A DNA stretch of 64,000 nt from Trichoplax adhaerens (taxonomy: Eukaryota > Placozoa > Uniplacotomia > Trichoplacea > Trichoplacidae): positions 6,845,751 through 6,909,750 of the forward strand of contig NW_002060945.1 of the NCBI RefSeq assembly GCF_000150275.1, written 5' to 3'. The notes under the pieces are model-generated. The model was not told where the DNA came from. It did no database searches and worked only from the letters and a program-made list of their open reading frames with translations. Positions 1 to 11,454 of the stretch are shown here, one piece after another; the stretch's first letter is position 1, and the number at the start of each line of letters is the position of its first letter. The position numbers and the translations under genes are program-made.

Positions 1-613
1 TGTTAGTGATGTTAATAGAAGATCTAATATTATTTTATTACACTGGCTTAATTCTACAGCTTGTAGTTGTATTTTTATTCATCTGGGATAGTTCGCGCGT
101 TTGAGTTTGATTGAAAATCGATTGCTGGCACTAGCATTGCGATAATTGCTACATTCCTTAACATAGTGTATTAATATTTACTAGAACATTATTCTAATAC
201 TATTGGATGTCATCACCATAGTCAGTTGCATGAAGACCCCTTACCATGACAAAGTCACTAATTACAGTAGTAGTGCATTTGGTATGCGATTTTGCAAGCA
301 ATGTTACTTTCCATTACAGAAATACAACGGTACTTAATAAACAATGATCTCGATATCTTATGTTAGAAAGTAGCGATAATAATTACCATAACTTAAAGGG
401 CTGTATTAATACAAAACAAATTATAGATAGAGCTAATGTACGAACATATAGCTTATCGTTTAGTCCTAGACTACAGTAATGCATGATCTTACTGTCATAA
501 ACTGGATTATGTATGATGATGTTCGTCAGGTTAGCATATCGTCCTAATTAGAATGTCTCATAAACTTTCAATTATACAATTATCTAGATACTGTGGAAAG
601 GAAGAGAAAAATA
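1..613. other. 5' flank of PIGB, no gene seen
   Basis: This AT-rich stretch lies before the PIGB start codon. I see no homology, long reading frame or RNA-like structure in it. It presumably holds the PIGB promoter and 5' UTR, but no clear core promoter motif can be named. Confidence 0.4.
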
Positions 614-3600
614 ATGTCTAGCACTGTCAAGAAAAGAAAAATAGCTCCCATATCGTTTAGCGAAAAGGTGGCAAAGAAAGCCTCACTTGACAATGATGGC
701 TGGAATAGAATTTTCCATAATCCAAAGCTACTACTAATTGCTTTGATTGCTTTCCGAGCAGTCAATGCATGCTGTATACAAACTTCTTATGTTCCTGATG
801 AATACTGGCAGAGTTTAGAAGTTGCACACTATCATACGTTTGGATATCCAAGAAGTATTCCATCGTTGAATTAAAGCTTATAATGCTTATGTCTTCGCAG
901 TAATATACATTTTTGCTAGAGACACAGTTACTCTCGAAAAAGTTATCCATTCAAGTAATAAGTACATTACTGGATAGGGTGCTTGGGTCCGGTGCCATAA
1001 TTTAGTGAATAAATTTAAAATTGCACCATCCTTTGTAAGGGTTATAGTAAAGATAACGTAGTATTTAATGAGTTAAAATTTTTATTCCTTAACTTGTCTT
1101 ACTTACGGTTATTTATCTTGGGAATGGACGGAGCGTATACGTGGATTTTCGTATCCGATGCTATTTTCCTTTTTATATGAATTATTAGCCTTTCTTAACA
1201 TCGACCAAGGGTTCATTATGGTGAGTGTGATGTAGGTTTAGAAAATTTTTTGTGTATATTGTGATGTTGCATGTACCAATAACTACAATTTAAATTCGTT
1301 GAGACCATGTACTTTAGTTTATCGATTGGTTTTACATGTAATGTGTTATTAACTGTGAGTGCCATTAATAATATAATTTGACATTGCTTACCAACAGATA
1401 TATTCACCACGCCTTTTACAATCAATATTCGCCGCTGTGGGTGACTTACACATTTACAAACTGGCGGAAATATTTTTTGATAATAGTGCAGCTCGATGGA
1501 CTGTATCCTATAGAACTATTTCAAATTTAATATCATTCTAACTACATTAAACCAGTCACAACGGTAATTTCTTTTACTCATTTATGAATAGCTATGTTGC
1601 TCTTTAATATCCTGGTTTAACTTTTACTGTATCACGCGAACTCTAACCAATTCCTTGGAAACTATAATTACCATTATTGGGTTCTGTTATTGGCCATGGC
1701 CTTGGAAAAACGATAAAGAGTAATGATGATTTATTGCAGTTTAAAAACCAATATATTAATTATCTGTATAATGATTATAGGAGTCCTAGTTGTAAAATAG
1801 CTCTATCGTTCGCTGCCATTGCTTTCATCGTTAGGCCAACTTCAGCAATAATATGGTTGCCGTTGTGTATATGGCATATGATATGGCATGCTAAAAACAT
1901 AAGTAAATTTTTAATTGTGGACGTTATACCCATTGCGTAAGTTTATCTATATTCTTTTATCCTACTTAATAATATTAGTTTCCTAAATTTTAACCACATG
2001 AAATGCATATACTCAAAATTATATTTGGAAAACGATTCTAGCTCGATCTTTCTCTGCTTGTCATTAATTATTGATTACATATTCTACAAGCAGGTTCGTG
2101 ACATCATATGGTTAATTTTCGGAGATAACTAATCGTATTTTGTTTCCTCTAATAGCTGCTAATTGGCAGCATTGCGAATACTCCAATAAATTTATCATTT
2201 GTTTTTTGGCAGCTTGTGTTTGTTCAATACAACTTCTTGTATTACAACGTCTTTCAAAATATTGGGAAATTCTATGGCAGCAACCCCTGGCACTGGTAAC
2301 AGTCATATTTCGCAGTGATTGTTAACATTGCTTTCTTATTGCATGTACTTTATGGTTCAAAGCATGTTGGCAAAACAAAATTACTTTATTCTTATATTTT
2401 AGGTATTTCAGCCAAGGCTTTTTTGTGGTTGCCGGAACGTTAACAATCCCTTTCATTGGCGGAGTTTTAAAATCTGACGTTCGTCAACGTTTTCTAATTT
2501 GGATTATATTGTGGGATATCCTCATACATAGGTATTCAAACTCATAACAACTTTAGGATTTCGAAAATCTTTAATTTATAATCTGTTCATCGTTGGTGTT
2601 TCTACTTAATTTCAAAAAATGTTCCGTTAATAGCTTGCGTTGAAAATAAACTCTTGTTTTGCAGTTGTCTCAGCCACAAAGAATTTCGATTTATTCTTTC
2701 AATTCTACCGTTTGTACTTTGTTTTTGTGGTAAGTTCCGAATCAATATAGTACTTACTGTGCATCAATTGCTTGATACCTCAATGAAAATCTGCATGCAA
2801 AGTAAAAAATTAAGCTATGCTTGATACAGTAGATTTACCACGGTACTGTACACTGATCTATTATATAATAATTATCATCTATAGGATCATATTTGAGCAT
2901 TATGTGGAAAGTTAAAGACGCGACTGTAACACGCAATCGGCATTCATTTTGGTGGTTTTTTACATTCTTGTTAACAACAAACATCGCTGCAGCGGCATAT
3001 ACAAGTCGTATTCATCAAAAAGGCACAATAGATGCTATTCATCACATTCGAACCATAAGCGAGGTATTCCATGTACTTAGACTAAGCAAATAAATTGTAT
3101 AATCTATATACTCTATAACTATATGTATTCATATTGAGGCTTACTATTTTAATATTTTGTAAATATGCAATAGAGACATAACACTGATAGATTTTCCGTA
3201 ATGTTTTTAATGCCTTGCCACTCTACACCGTTCTATTGGTAAGTAAATGGCATGTCAATTATCAGGGACTAATTTAAAGACAGCGCAAAAATTAATTTTT
3301 AGCGACTTGGATGTATACGTCAGATTTTTAGTTATTAATAAGATGTTAACTGTTCTTAATAAAATAATCACTTTCATTCAGCTATATTCATAAAAAGATC
3401 GAGCTATCGTTCTTAACTTGTCTTCCAAGGTATAATTACAATTGTATTCTGGTTCTCGTTTTTTTTAATTTATAGTATTCTAGAGAAATCTGATTTAAAT
3501 GTGCTATATTTAATATTAGTAATAGACCTGGATATATTGATGAGGCTGATCGCTTCTTTTTGGAACCTACATCTTGGCTTAATCGAAAGTTTAATAGCTC

Positions 3601-3987
3601 TGACACGAACAATGTAGTTCCTCCGAATTGCCTTGTATTTTTTGATAACTTAGTTACTGTAAGCTTGAAGATGTGTTATTTGAATTGTTATATAGCAATA
3701 TGTACTTCAAACCTTGACATCCAATAAGCTAGTCGATTGAGAAATAACGAACAGTGACAGAAAATTCGAATTACTGATTTATTGCTATCTCTAATTCCAG
3801 GTCATACAAACATTTTTAGTGAAATATCATTATAAAAAGGTCTGTATTTTTGTTCTGCTTCAATGAAGTATGATGTTACTATCAATCTCTGATTTTCAAA
3901 CTTCTTATACAGAACAAAAGTTTTTTCCACACCCATTTTCCTGAAGGAAGGGTAGGCTCAAACGTCATCATACATTGTTTAGAATGA
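614..3987 (+). CDS. PIGB: GPI mannosyltransferase 3 (PIG-B), 14 exons, one apparent frameshift
   Basis: PIG-B adds the third mannose to the GPI-anchor precursor in the ER lumen (GT22 family, multi-pass membrane protein). Exons: 614-843, 1103-1220, 1398-1502, 1592-1936, 2042-2093, 2213-2295, 2403-2531, 2665-2729, 2885-3063, 3174-3238, 3382-3429, 3526-3658, 3801-3839, 3913-3987. Family signatures appear in order: [19 protein letters not shown] and [11 protein letters not shown] (exons 1-2), RTLTNSLET (exon 4), GSNPWHWYFSQG (exons 6-7), SHKEFRFI (exon 8), MPCHSTPF (exon 10) and [10 protein letters not shown] (exon 14). The model gives about 554 residues, close to the human length as I recall it. 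Introns 1 and 3 look U12-type. In exon 4 the frame slips by one base near the A5 run at 1706-1710. Exon 4 is 345 nt, but the flanking phases need 344, so there is exactly one surplus base. This is either an assembly error or a disabling mutation. The start at 614 is the first ATG in frame. Confidence 0.93.
844..1102 (+). other. PIGB: U12-type AT-AC intron (PIGB intron 1)
   Basis: The intron begins ATATCCAAG and ends TTAC. It carries a perfect minor-spliceosome branch motif TTCCTTAAC at 1085-1093, about 10 nt before the terminal AC. Only this AT-AC splice joins the conserved protein block as [12 protein letters not shown]. No GT-AG pair gives that join, because there is no AG between about 1071 and the start of the conserved exon. 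Confidence 0.85.
1503..1591 (+). other. PIGB: probable U12-type GT-AG intron (PIGB intron 3)
   Basis: The donor is GTATCCTAT, one mismatch from the U12 consensus GTATCCTTT. A branch-like TTCTTTTACTC lies at 1569-1579, about 15 nt before the AG at 1590-1591. The flanking exons join in phase as [12 protein letters not shown], which matches the family alignment without gaps. Confidence 0.65.
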
Positions 3988-6900
3988 AATTAAATATTTT
4001 CAGGCAGTTAGATTTATTTGTGCTTGTAAGGATCATCCCCTTGAACACCTTTAATTGTAGTTTCCTGATAATATGATATTTTTGAGTAATACAGCAGATA
4101 CAGAGGCTGTAGATAGTTTTTAGGCTCTGCTAGACCTTTTCTTATCATAAATCTCCTATACTGTTATATACGAATGATGACATTAATTTCGTACTACATC
4201 GACTGATTTGCGTGAAATTTACGCATTCACAACGCAAATCAATCTAAGATTAATAATATTATATTATAACTATTGTATCGTTTAATAATCTATAATCATT
4301 TGAAACAGTTGTTTCAAAAAAATCTCTCAGCATTCTAACAATACAATGATTCTGTGAATAACTTCGCAAGCCTAGGTACAACGTTGGATGTCATGTTTGT
4401 CTTTTTTATGATTGCAAATATCATAATATTTAAACAAATCAATTGAGATTACAATCGCATTTTAATGATCATTGGATCTGAATAATGTGTATATAATTTG
4501 TTCTTCAGATTCGGTACTGAAACATTAAATTTCTTTATCCGTTTCTAAAATTGCTACTATAACCCGTAATAACATATACTGATGTATTATTGACAAAGAT
4601 GAGATAATAAAACAAAAATGGATATTTTTCTAGAACAAAATTGGCTCCTGGCGAGCGATAGTTACATAGCTACATTGGCAATGCTACTGAATAGGAAGAT
4701 TAGCTAGCGAATGCAGTATTGTTAAGAAGTAAATCGTTAAAAAATATTAATCGGTTTACCGCTACAGTTGATTTGATTAATATTAACTCAAAGAAATCAT
4801 TAGGGTTACGCATATAAATTAGCTATCCTTGCATCAATTTTAGAAAATTTACGGATGAAATTTAAATTTCAGGATTGATTCATATCCATAAGATTTATGT
4901 ACTGTATACGTCAATAAGGTTTGTTCAGCAAATCGATTCCATTCAAATCTCAAATTGGAGCTCATAAATTATCGCAGTATAACCGATCTTTTCTGCAATA
5001 GGAAACCTAACGGTGCAGATACGATTCTTCAGCGAATTGTTAAATTTTATACATTCTTCATGCAATCGGTAGATATACACGTAGAAGCATTTATCAGATA
5101 CGATTGAAGTTGTTAGTAGACGTATCAGCACAATTGTCAAAGTTATTATGTCAGTTGATCAACTTTTACTCGCTTGTCTATCCTATTTCAATTCTTTACT
5201 TTACAGAAATACTAAAATTGATCTATTAACCCTTTTAATGTCATAAATTTTATAAATTAGTATGATTATGCCTTACTTTATTTTCACACTATCATCTGTT
5301 ATAGCAGAAAGTGCAGTGCTACGATCATTTATCTTATCTTTCTACCTCTCTTAACGCAACATCTAGCTATTTCTTGTGATATTTCTACTAAGCAATCAGA
5401 TTGTCGAAAAGATATAAAAATAAATTCGATATTAAAAGTAATCGTTATTTTAAGATATACGAAATCAACGATTTTTATTACTTAACTAGGTAGAATGATA
5501 GGAATTGTATATATTGTAGATGAGAAGACTAAATTTGCTATAAAGGCTAAGAAGTATGAGTATGATTACTTTAAAGGACATGACTATTGTCAAATTTACC
5601 TTAATACGGTACTGGCTGCCTACCGTACAACTAGATTGCAAAAGTCAGTTTTAAAAAAAATTTATCAGTGCAGTATACGGGATTATTTGCTCGTAAGGCC
5701 TCTGTCTAAGGCAATTAAGAAGCTTAACGAGAAAGAACTTTATTATGAGATGCCTGAGATAAAGTCTTAGTACAACAGGGGCACTTGGTAGAAGGATCGC
5801 TCCCTAGAAATTTGTTCTTTATGAAATATTATGTTAAATTCGATATATAAAGTACTCGACTGGTGCAATCGTTGATAATTAGTGTACGTGTGTGGCTTAA
5901 AATTGTTGATCAAATTATCTTTTTGCTAGAGATTTTTGACGCTCCTACCCTTGAGAGCAGAAAGAGACCAACCGAGGTATTATGATTTGTTTAAAGGTAA
6001 GATGAAATGAAATTAACCGCCTGCTTAACAATTAAATCTATTAGTGTATTAGTAGTCATGCAATGCTTTGATATTGCCGATATAATGATATCGAACAATC
6101 ATTTTATTGCCGCCATGTATGCAATTTTGTTAAGCCAAACTTCAAAAATAAGCTACTACTGCCTTATCGATGACCATGATTATTCAATATTTACCTTCCA
6201 TGTTTTATCCGATAGTACTATCGCAGGAGGGCACATTTAGCGGTGCAAACTACTTACTACCAGCATATGGTACCTATAGTCTATCTTCGGAAGTCAGAAA
6301 ATAGTTTTAGTCCTAAGGAATAGCCTAGCATAAGATCAAGTTGCACACTTGACTACGCGACCTTCTACTGCCAGATTATCTATAGCCTCTCTTTAGCGAG
6401 AAAAAAATAATGACTTACACTTAAGCTACAGTGTAGCATAGCATTCAATTAATAACCTGAATTTGCATAATCAAGTAGGGCATTTTTTGTGATCAACAAA
6501 ATCTCCTTTTGCAGCTTCATAACATACGTACAATACTTGAACTTTTTAAGAATGAAATATTTCTCTATCCAGCTGATTGAAATGAGCAATTTTATAGCGA
6601 TGCACAATATATAAAGTACTCGTATAAGACCAAGAAATTAATGCTTATAGTAAAGTATTTGGACTTGAGAAAGTAAAATTACTAAACTTTATACGTACTG
6701 TATAAAGGTTGGAAATTTATAGGAAATTATCGAACAATATATCTGGCAATGAATCAAAAGATAAATAGCTTAAAGAGTATTTATTCACGAATTAATATAG
6801 TATTACCATGTAAATGTGATTATGAATTGTAGTCGAATAATTGCGTTCTTTCCACCATATAAAGTTAGGATCATGCGAGTATGGAAAGGCGGCGCAATCG

Positions 6901-7674
6901 ACTGTTAATTGCTATATGATTATTTCTACAGTGAAGTCTCTCCAAGGATAGATACGAGTATCTTCGTATCTGCATATCCTTCCGTACATTATAATCTCGA
7001 CATTCGTAAATATCGAGTAGCATCCATACTTTCTTCTATAGTCGTAAAATAGTATAAGGCAATTCAAGAAGCCCGATCAATAGTGACGGTTATTAACATT
7101 AACTTATTTTATTAGCTGCATACCCATACAAGCAGTAATAATCATAAGGGTCATTCGAAAATAATTAAATCGTTGACAAATCGACAACAATCACATGTTC
7201 GAATGAAAAAATATTGCAGACTATATCCAATGTATAGCTAACCAAGCACAACACAATTCATGATATTACAAGCTACAGGTAACCATAACCTAATTACACA
7301 GGTACTAAAATAAGGTTTTATAAATACTTTCAGATTACAGTGCTGTAATGCATAATCATGTTAAAAAGCTACAGTGACACAGTATTTATTGTTCACTGTA
7401 GAACTTTAACATTATTGTTAGAATTGAAATTAATATCTTAAGTATCAGATATTGTATGTTCTTGTCTTGATGCCAAATTCATAAATTCGTGATAAAGTTA
7501 GCGTCAAGAATTTACATATCAACTTTTGCTATATATAACACACATAAATTTGAAAGATAACCAAATCATCAAGAATGAAGCTGTAGATCTTTCAGTTAAA
7601 TGTACAGTACATGCTAGTAGTACAGGATTCCAGGTCCTGTAGTGAAATTTCGATTAATATCTACGGCTTCTTAT
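3988..7674. other. intergenic, AT-rich
   Basis: This region lies between the convergent 3' ends of PIGB and CKS1. Apart from the possible integrase remnant at 5495-5770, I see no coding homology. Short open frames such as the one from 6007 have no recognisable content or splice context. Confidence 0.4.
5495..5770 (+). mobile_element. possible Ty3/gypsy-type integrase fragment (relic)
   Basis: This 91-residue open frame contains YLNTVLAAYRTTRLQKS at residues 35-51. That pattern (hydrophobic, A-Y-R-T-T, then Q-x-S) resembles the C-terminal part of Ty3/gypsy-like integrase cores. Downstream there is a basic and acidic tail but no chromodomain. No reverse transcriptase, LTR or target-site duplication is visible nearby, so at most it is an isolated decayed piece. 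The match is short and could be chance. Confidence 0.3.
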
Positions 7675-9501
7675 TTAATTGTTGGATATTGATAGAGGCC
7701 TTCTGAATAGCAAAACGTGTGGTTCTGTAAATGATAAAGTGTTTTTGATTAATACAATTTGGTATAACCGAAAGAGTTGGAAATAATAGTAATCAAATAT
7801 ATGCAATACGATTTCCAGTTAATATGGCCATGATATTGCTAATGTACAGTACACAACTGGACAGTACATACATGTGGGTTAAAGGTTATTTTACCGCAAG
7901 GTATGTTCATAGTTAATAGTCATAATAATTTTAATGTATCCAATTTTGTTATGGGTCACAAAACTTTTCTGGTGATATAATATGTTTTACTTTCATCTGT
8001 TCAATTTGATCATGTCTTACCATCGCTGAAATTGTATCTGGTATCGTAATCTTTTCTTTCTTTTATTTGTAGTGCACATATACTATAACTATATCGTAGT
8101 CCAAATTCTATCTTGCAACCGTATAAATCAATAAAATTCAATTCATGTAATAAAGCTGCAACTGCACTACTGTGATACCACTTTTGTAATATGCACATAC
8201 TGCATTGAAGAAAAGCGCTAAACTAAGCAAGGAGATTACTATACACAATGTACCTAATATGATACTATCGTTTGTTGTTTAGTTCAAGATAAAATGATAA
8301 AGATACAATATTAGTCTAGTCCAAATACTTTACCTGGGCCATGTTTCATATAATGAATCCAGCCCTTGGATTGCTGAACACCAATACCCCGCCATTCATC
8401 TTCAGTCATTAAATGATCCTTGGGTACTTTCTTTGCAATATCCTTTGGCAGGATAACATGTCTATAAAAGATATACATATCGCTAATTGAGAAAGTAGTC
8501 TATTATACTTTACAACAAGTCAAGTACTTAAGACGTTTAGTAAGATACGTTCAAGTTATAAGTTGAATTAGTTGATAAGTGAAAGGTGACTATTGGAGTA
8601 AGGATGATGAAACTATTGAGTTAGTTCTCTAGGGTAGGTATCGCTTGAGTCTTTTATAGTTGTGGCAAGTTGAAACGTAATCCGTTGCACAACAAGTAAA
8701 AACTCGCGATAAGGATTAGGCGGTCGACTGTGTTTAAAAGTGTTATTTTAGAATCGGTCGGTAAGTGAACAAGTTAGCATTCAAGTATTGCACACCAAGT
8801 CAAAGATTAGTAGCAAAGATCAGTAAATACATTCAAGTTATTGATCCATTCGCAAGTGAATAAGTGATGATTGAAGTCTATTTGCACAACAAGTCAAAAG
8901 TAGCGAGAAAAGATTAATGGATACGTTGAAGTTAGAATCAGCAGACAAGCGAAAAAGTGGCTGTTCAAGTGCTATATTGCCCAAGCTGCACCACGATCGA
9001 GCACGATACGAATTAGAACTAGAATCAGTGAAAAAGTAATTCCTTATTGCAAATCTCCAACTACTAAGACTATAAGAGTAGCCATCGATTGGAAATCAAA
9101 ACAAATCTTCCCTATTAGCAAGTATACTACCACTATTAAGGAGATCAAATTGACGGTGCAACTTTGTTCAGTTTATTCAAATAAAGTTTGGATCCAAGGG
9201 TAGAGAGAGAGAGAATTAATTGCTCGCCATCTGCAGGCAATGGCGACTCAATCCAAATCTCATCTGCTCAACCGTCATACAGTGAGATTGACTTGCTGAG
9301 GGTCAACTATCGCTTGACGCAAGTGAATTTGTTCAACTGTTCTACCGTCACATGCAATCACGATTGTCATCATTACAAGCGTCATCCTTTCTGGACAGGT
9401 GAATTGCAATTTGCAACTGATTGACAACATTTTCCTCACCTGTATTCGAAATTTTCGTCAAAGTATTTATCCGAGTAGATTACGTTCTTGTAAGAAGTCA
9501 T
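7675..9501 (-). CDS. CKS1: cyclin-dependent kinases regulatory subunit (CKS1/CKS2), 3 exons
   Basis: This is a small cell-cycle adaptor that binds CDK and phospho-threonine substrates and supports multisite phosphorylation. Exons in transcript order: 9501-9440, 8461-8334, 7724-7675. They give 79 residues, the usual CKS size. Motifs: [14 protein letters not shown] (exon 1), [13 protein letters not shown] and [16 protein letters not shown] (exon 2), [14 protein letters not shown] (exon 2/3 join). The last contains the conserved HxPEPHxLLFRR block with the beta-hinge. Donors GTGAGG and GTAAAG and the acceptors keep phase exactly. If intron 2 were read through, the protein would end early as KVFGLD, which destroys the conserved block. 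The start is the only ATG before YKNVIYSD. The first intron (978 bp) holds a degenerate tandem repeat. Confidence 0.95.
8508..9010. repeat. degenerate tandem repeat, about 86-103 bp period
   Basis: The repeat lies inside CKS1 intron 1. Landmark TTGCACAACAAGTCAA-like blocks recur at about 8508, 8594, 8685, 8788, 8882 and 8977. They are followed by GATTA..GGATACGTT.AAGTT and TAAGTGAA..AGTG.-like segments. The copies are strongly diverged, so the array is old. Confidence 0.6.
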
Positions 9502-11267
9502 TTTGATTGCAATTTGAAAATGAATTAGTCTAGGAAATGGATAAGTCGTCTACCAACCAAGGTTAATAATTCTACAATCTTTTTCTCGCCAATTTGGTCC
9601 AAAATAATGTAACACACAGGCGAACTAAACTATTTTCTACTTGCTGTAAGGTGACCAGGGTAAGAGTGACACTAGGAGTGAGCAGTTAGCCAAGGGAGCA
9701 AACAATTTTCAGTTCCAACCGTCGCGATCAGCCACCACCAGTATGGATACTAGCCCATACACAGCAGTCAGAAGATTGTGTAGCTAAGGTCTTGTTCAAT
9801 GGATTGCGTCAGCAAAATGACAGGCACAGCACGACCTGTCTTCGCTTCAGCTGCCGTCTGTAGTGTGTGTCTAAACGTTGATGTACTTCAGTCTGATCTA
9901 TACAAAAAGAATACCTGGTCAGGTCATCCTCCATACGGTAGTGTGACAGTCCAGCAAGGGGCGTGTGACTCTATTTACGTACGGTACAGTCAACCAACCG
10001 CGTGAACTGTGACGAGTGAAATTTTCAAATTATGGCGCTATTTTTTCATTGGCTAAGAGTAATTCATCAACCAATGAAACATCATCTTGATCATGCGCAT
10101 GTTTCCTCTCCATTCATCAACCAACAGGGGAAAGGAAATGTTACAAATGTGAACTGTGATGGTCAAATGGATCACCCCAACTGGACAAGGGCCAAAATAC
10201 ACAATATTCCAATCATACAAACTCATTTCCTTTTATTTTATTGATTTATTCCATACAGTGAAAATGTATTAATCGCATCGTATCTGACAGCAAGTGTTGA
10301 GCCAACAAGATTTTTTCTGTATGGAACGATGATCGATATTATTCATGGGTTATTATGTCTAAAAATCTCAATTTTAATAATACACAAATTGTACGTAGGC
10401 GAAAGCTACGTCAATAGGATGATCGAAACAAGAATCATACTGTCGTACGATTGAAATAGTCGAGGTTTATCCATAACTTATAAAAGGTATACGCTCACCG
10501 AGTATACAGCTTTTAGACTGTAAAAAATAAACGATACCGACATCATCCAGTCATAAGTTTCACAATTTTGTACATGCTACGAGCTTTTATTTATTGCAGT
10601 ATCATATAGCGTAATTGACGCATGATTATGGAATACAAGTACGATTCTGTTAATGTTTGGCGACTAAAAAAGGACCAAACCTGATCTTTACACCTACGCC
10701 ATACATACATAATTATCAGAATAAATGTTTGTTGTGTACTGTACACTTCACTGAAACTGTTCTACTGGTGCATTATGCCCTTGTGAACATGTCTAGTAAG
10801 AAAAAAAATATGCAAACACGACGATTTTAGTAAAACACTTTCAGAGAAGTATCCAAAAAACATTCATTCAGATGGTTGCATCTGTAAATAAACAATTACT
10901 GTCTCCATTCCACAGTAGTACAGTAAAGACCCTCTAGAAACAACCTCATTTCTAGTAGACACAGTACTAGTTACAGGCATCGGCAACGCTTTGCAATGTC
11001 TTTAAAATACCATAATAATAATTTCCTTCCACCTCAGGCTTACTGACTAATCCTAGCCGAGGTCATGCAACGCCATCATGTCTGTACGCCTGTACGTCTG
11101 TGACAGGCGAATTCAAGTGCCTACGCAGCCGTGTTTTGCAGCTGTGTTTACCATATCGCTGTGGCAACAACTTTCACTCGTTTGTATCCAGGTGCTCTCA
11201 CACGCCGTTCAGTACAGTACTTAGACTCATCACAATCGCTTCGCAGTAAACTCGCCTAACAAGTCCA
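9502..11267. other. intergenic between divergent CKS1 and ARMC6
   Basis: CKS1 and ARMC6 are divergently transcribed from this spacer, so promoters for both should lie here. A 68-residue ATG-initiated frame at 9799-10005 (+) has no recognisable homology. I see no RNA gene and no clear transposon ends. Confidence 0.35.
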
Positions 11268-11345
11268 ATGGAGCCAAAGTACAGTACTGGTACCGATACT
11301 TTTGATGACGACGATTTGCTGATGGAAATCGGTCATTCATATTGA
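11268..11345 (+). other. upstream ORF in ARMC6 leader, 25 codons
   Basis: ATG at 11268 opens a 25-residue acidic frame (TFDDDDLLMEI) that stops 110 bp before the ARMC6 start codon. It may be a translational uORF in the ARMC6 5' leader. It could also be chance, or the first exon of an unseen transcript, since a weak GT follows the codon for I21. Confidence 0.3.
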
Positions 11346-11454
11346 TTCCAGCGCTAGATTAAACAGCAATTATTAGCCAAGGACTTTTTGACTCCATTTT
11401 AATAGACAGCATTAGACTGCATCGTTTTAGCTGTAACCTTCTTAACCGGTAATC

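Noticed and set aside
6007-6240. 77-codon ATG-started ORF after PIGB
   Set aside because: Low-complexity hydrophobic content, no family match, and no support from neighbouring sequence.
8311-8333. Read-through end of CKS1 exon 2 (KVFGLD stop)
   Set aside because: The consensus donor CCAG|GTAAAG and a downstream exon that restores [11 protein letters not shown] show it is intron.
9799-10005. 68-codon ATG-started ORF between CKS1 and ARMC6
   Set aside because: No recognisable family, no splice context and no paralogue in the window. ORFs of this length are expected by chance.
10126-10200. Possible CCHC zinc-knuckle (KCYKCEL) remnant
   Set aside because: The spacing does not continue as C-x2-C-x4-H-x4-C, and a stop interrupts it at once.
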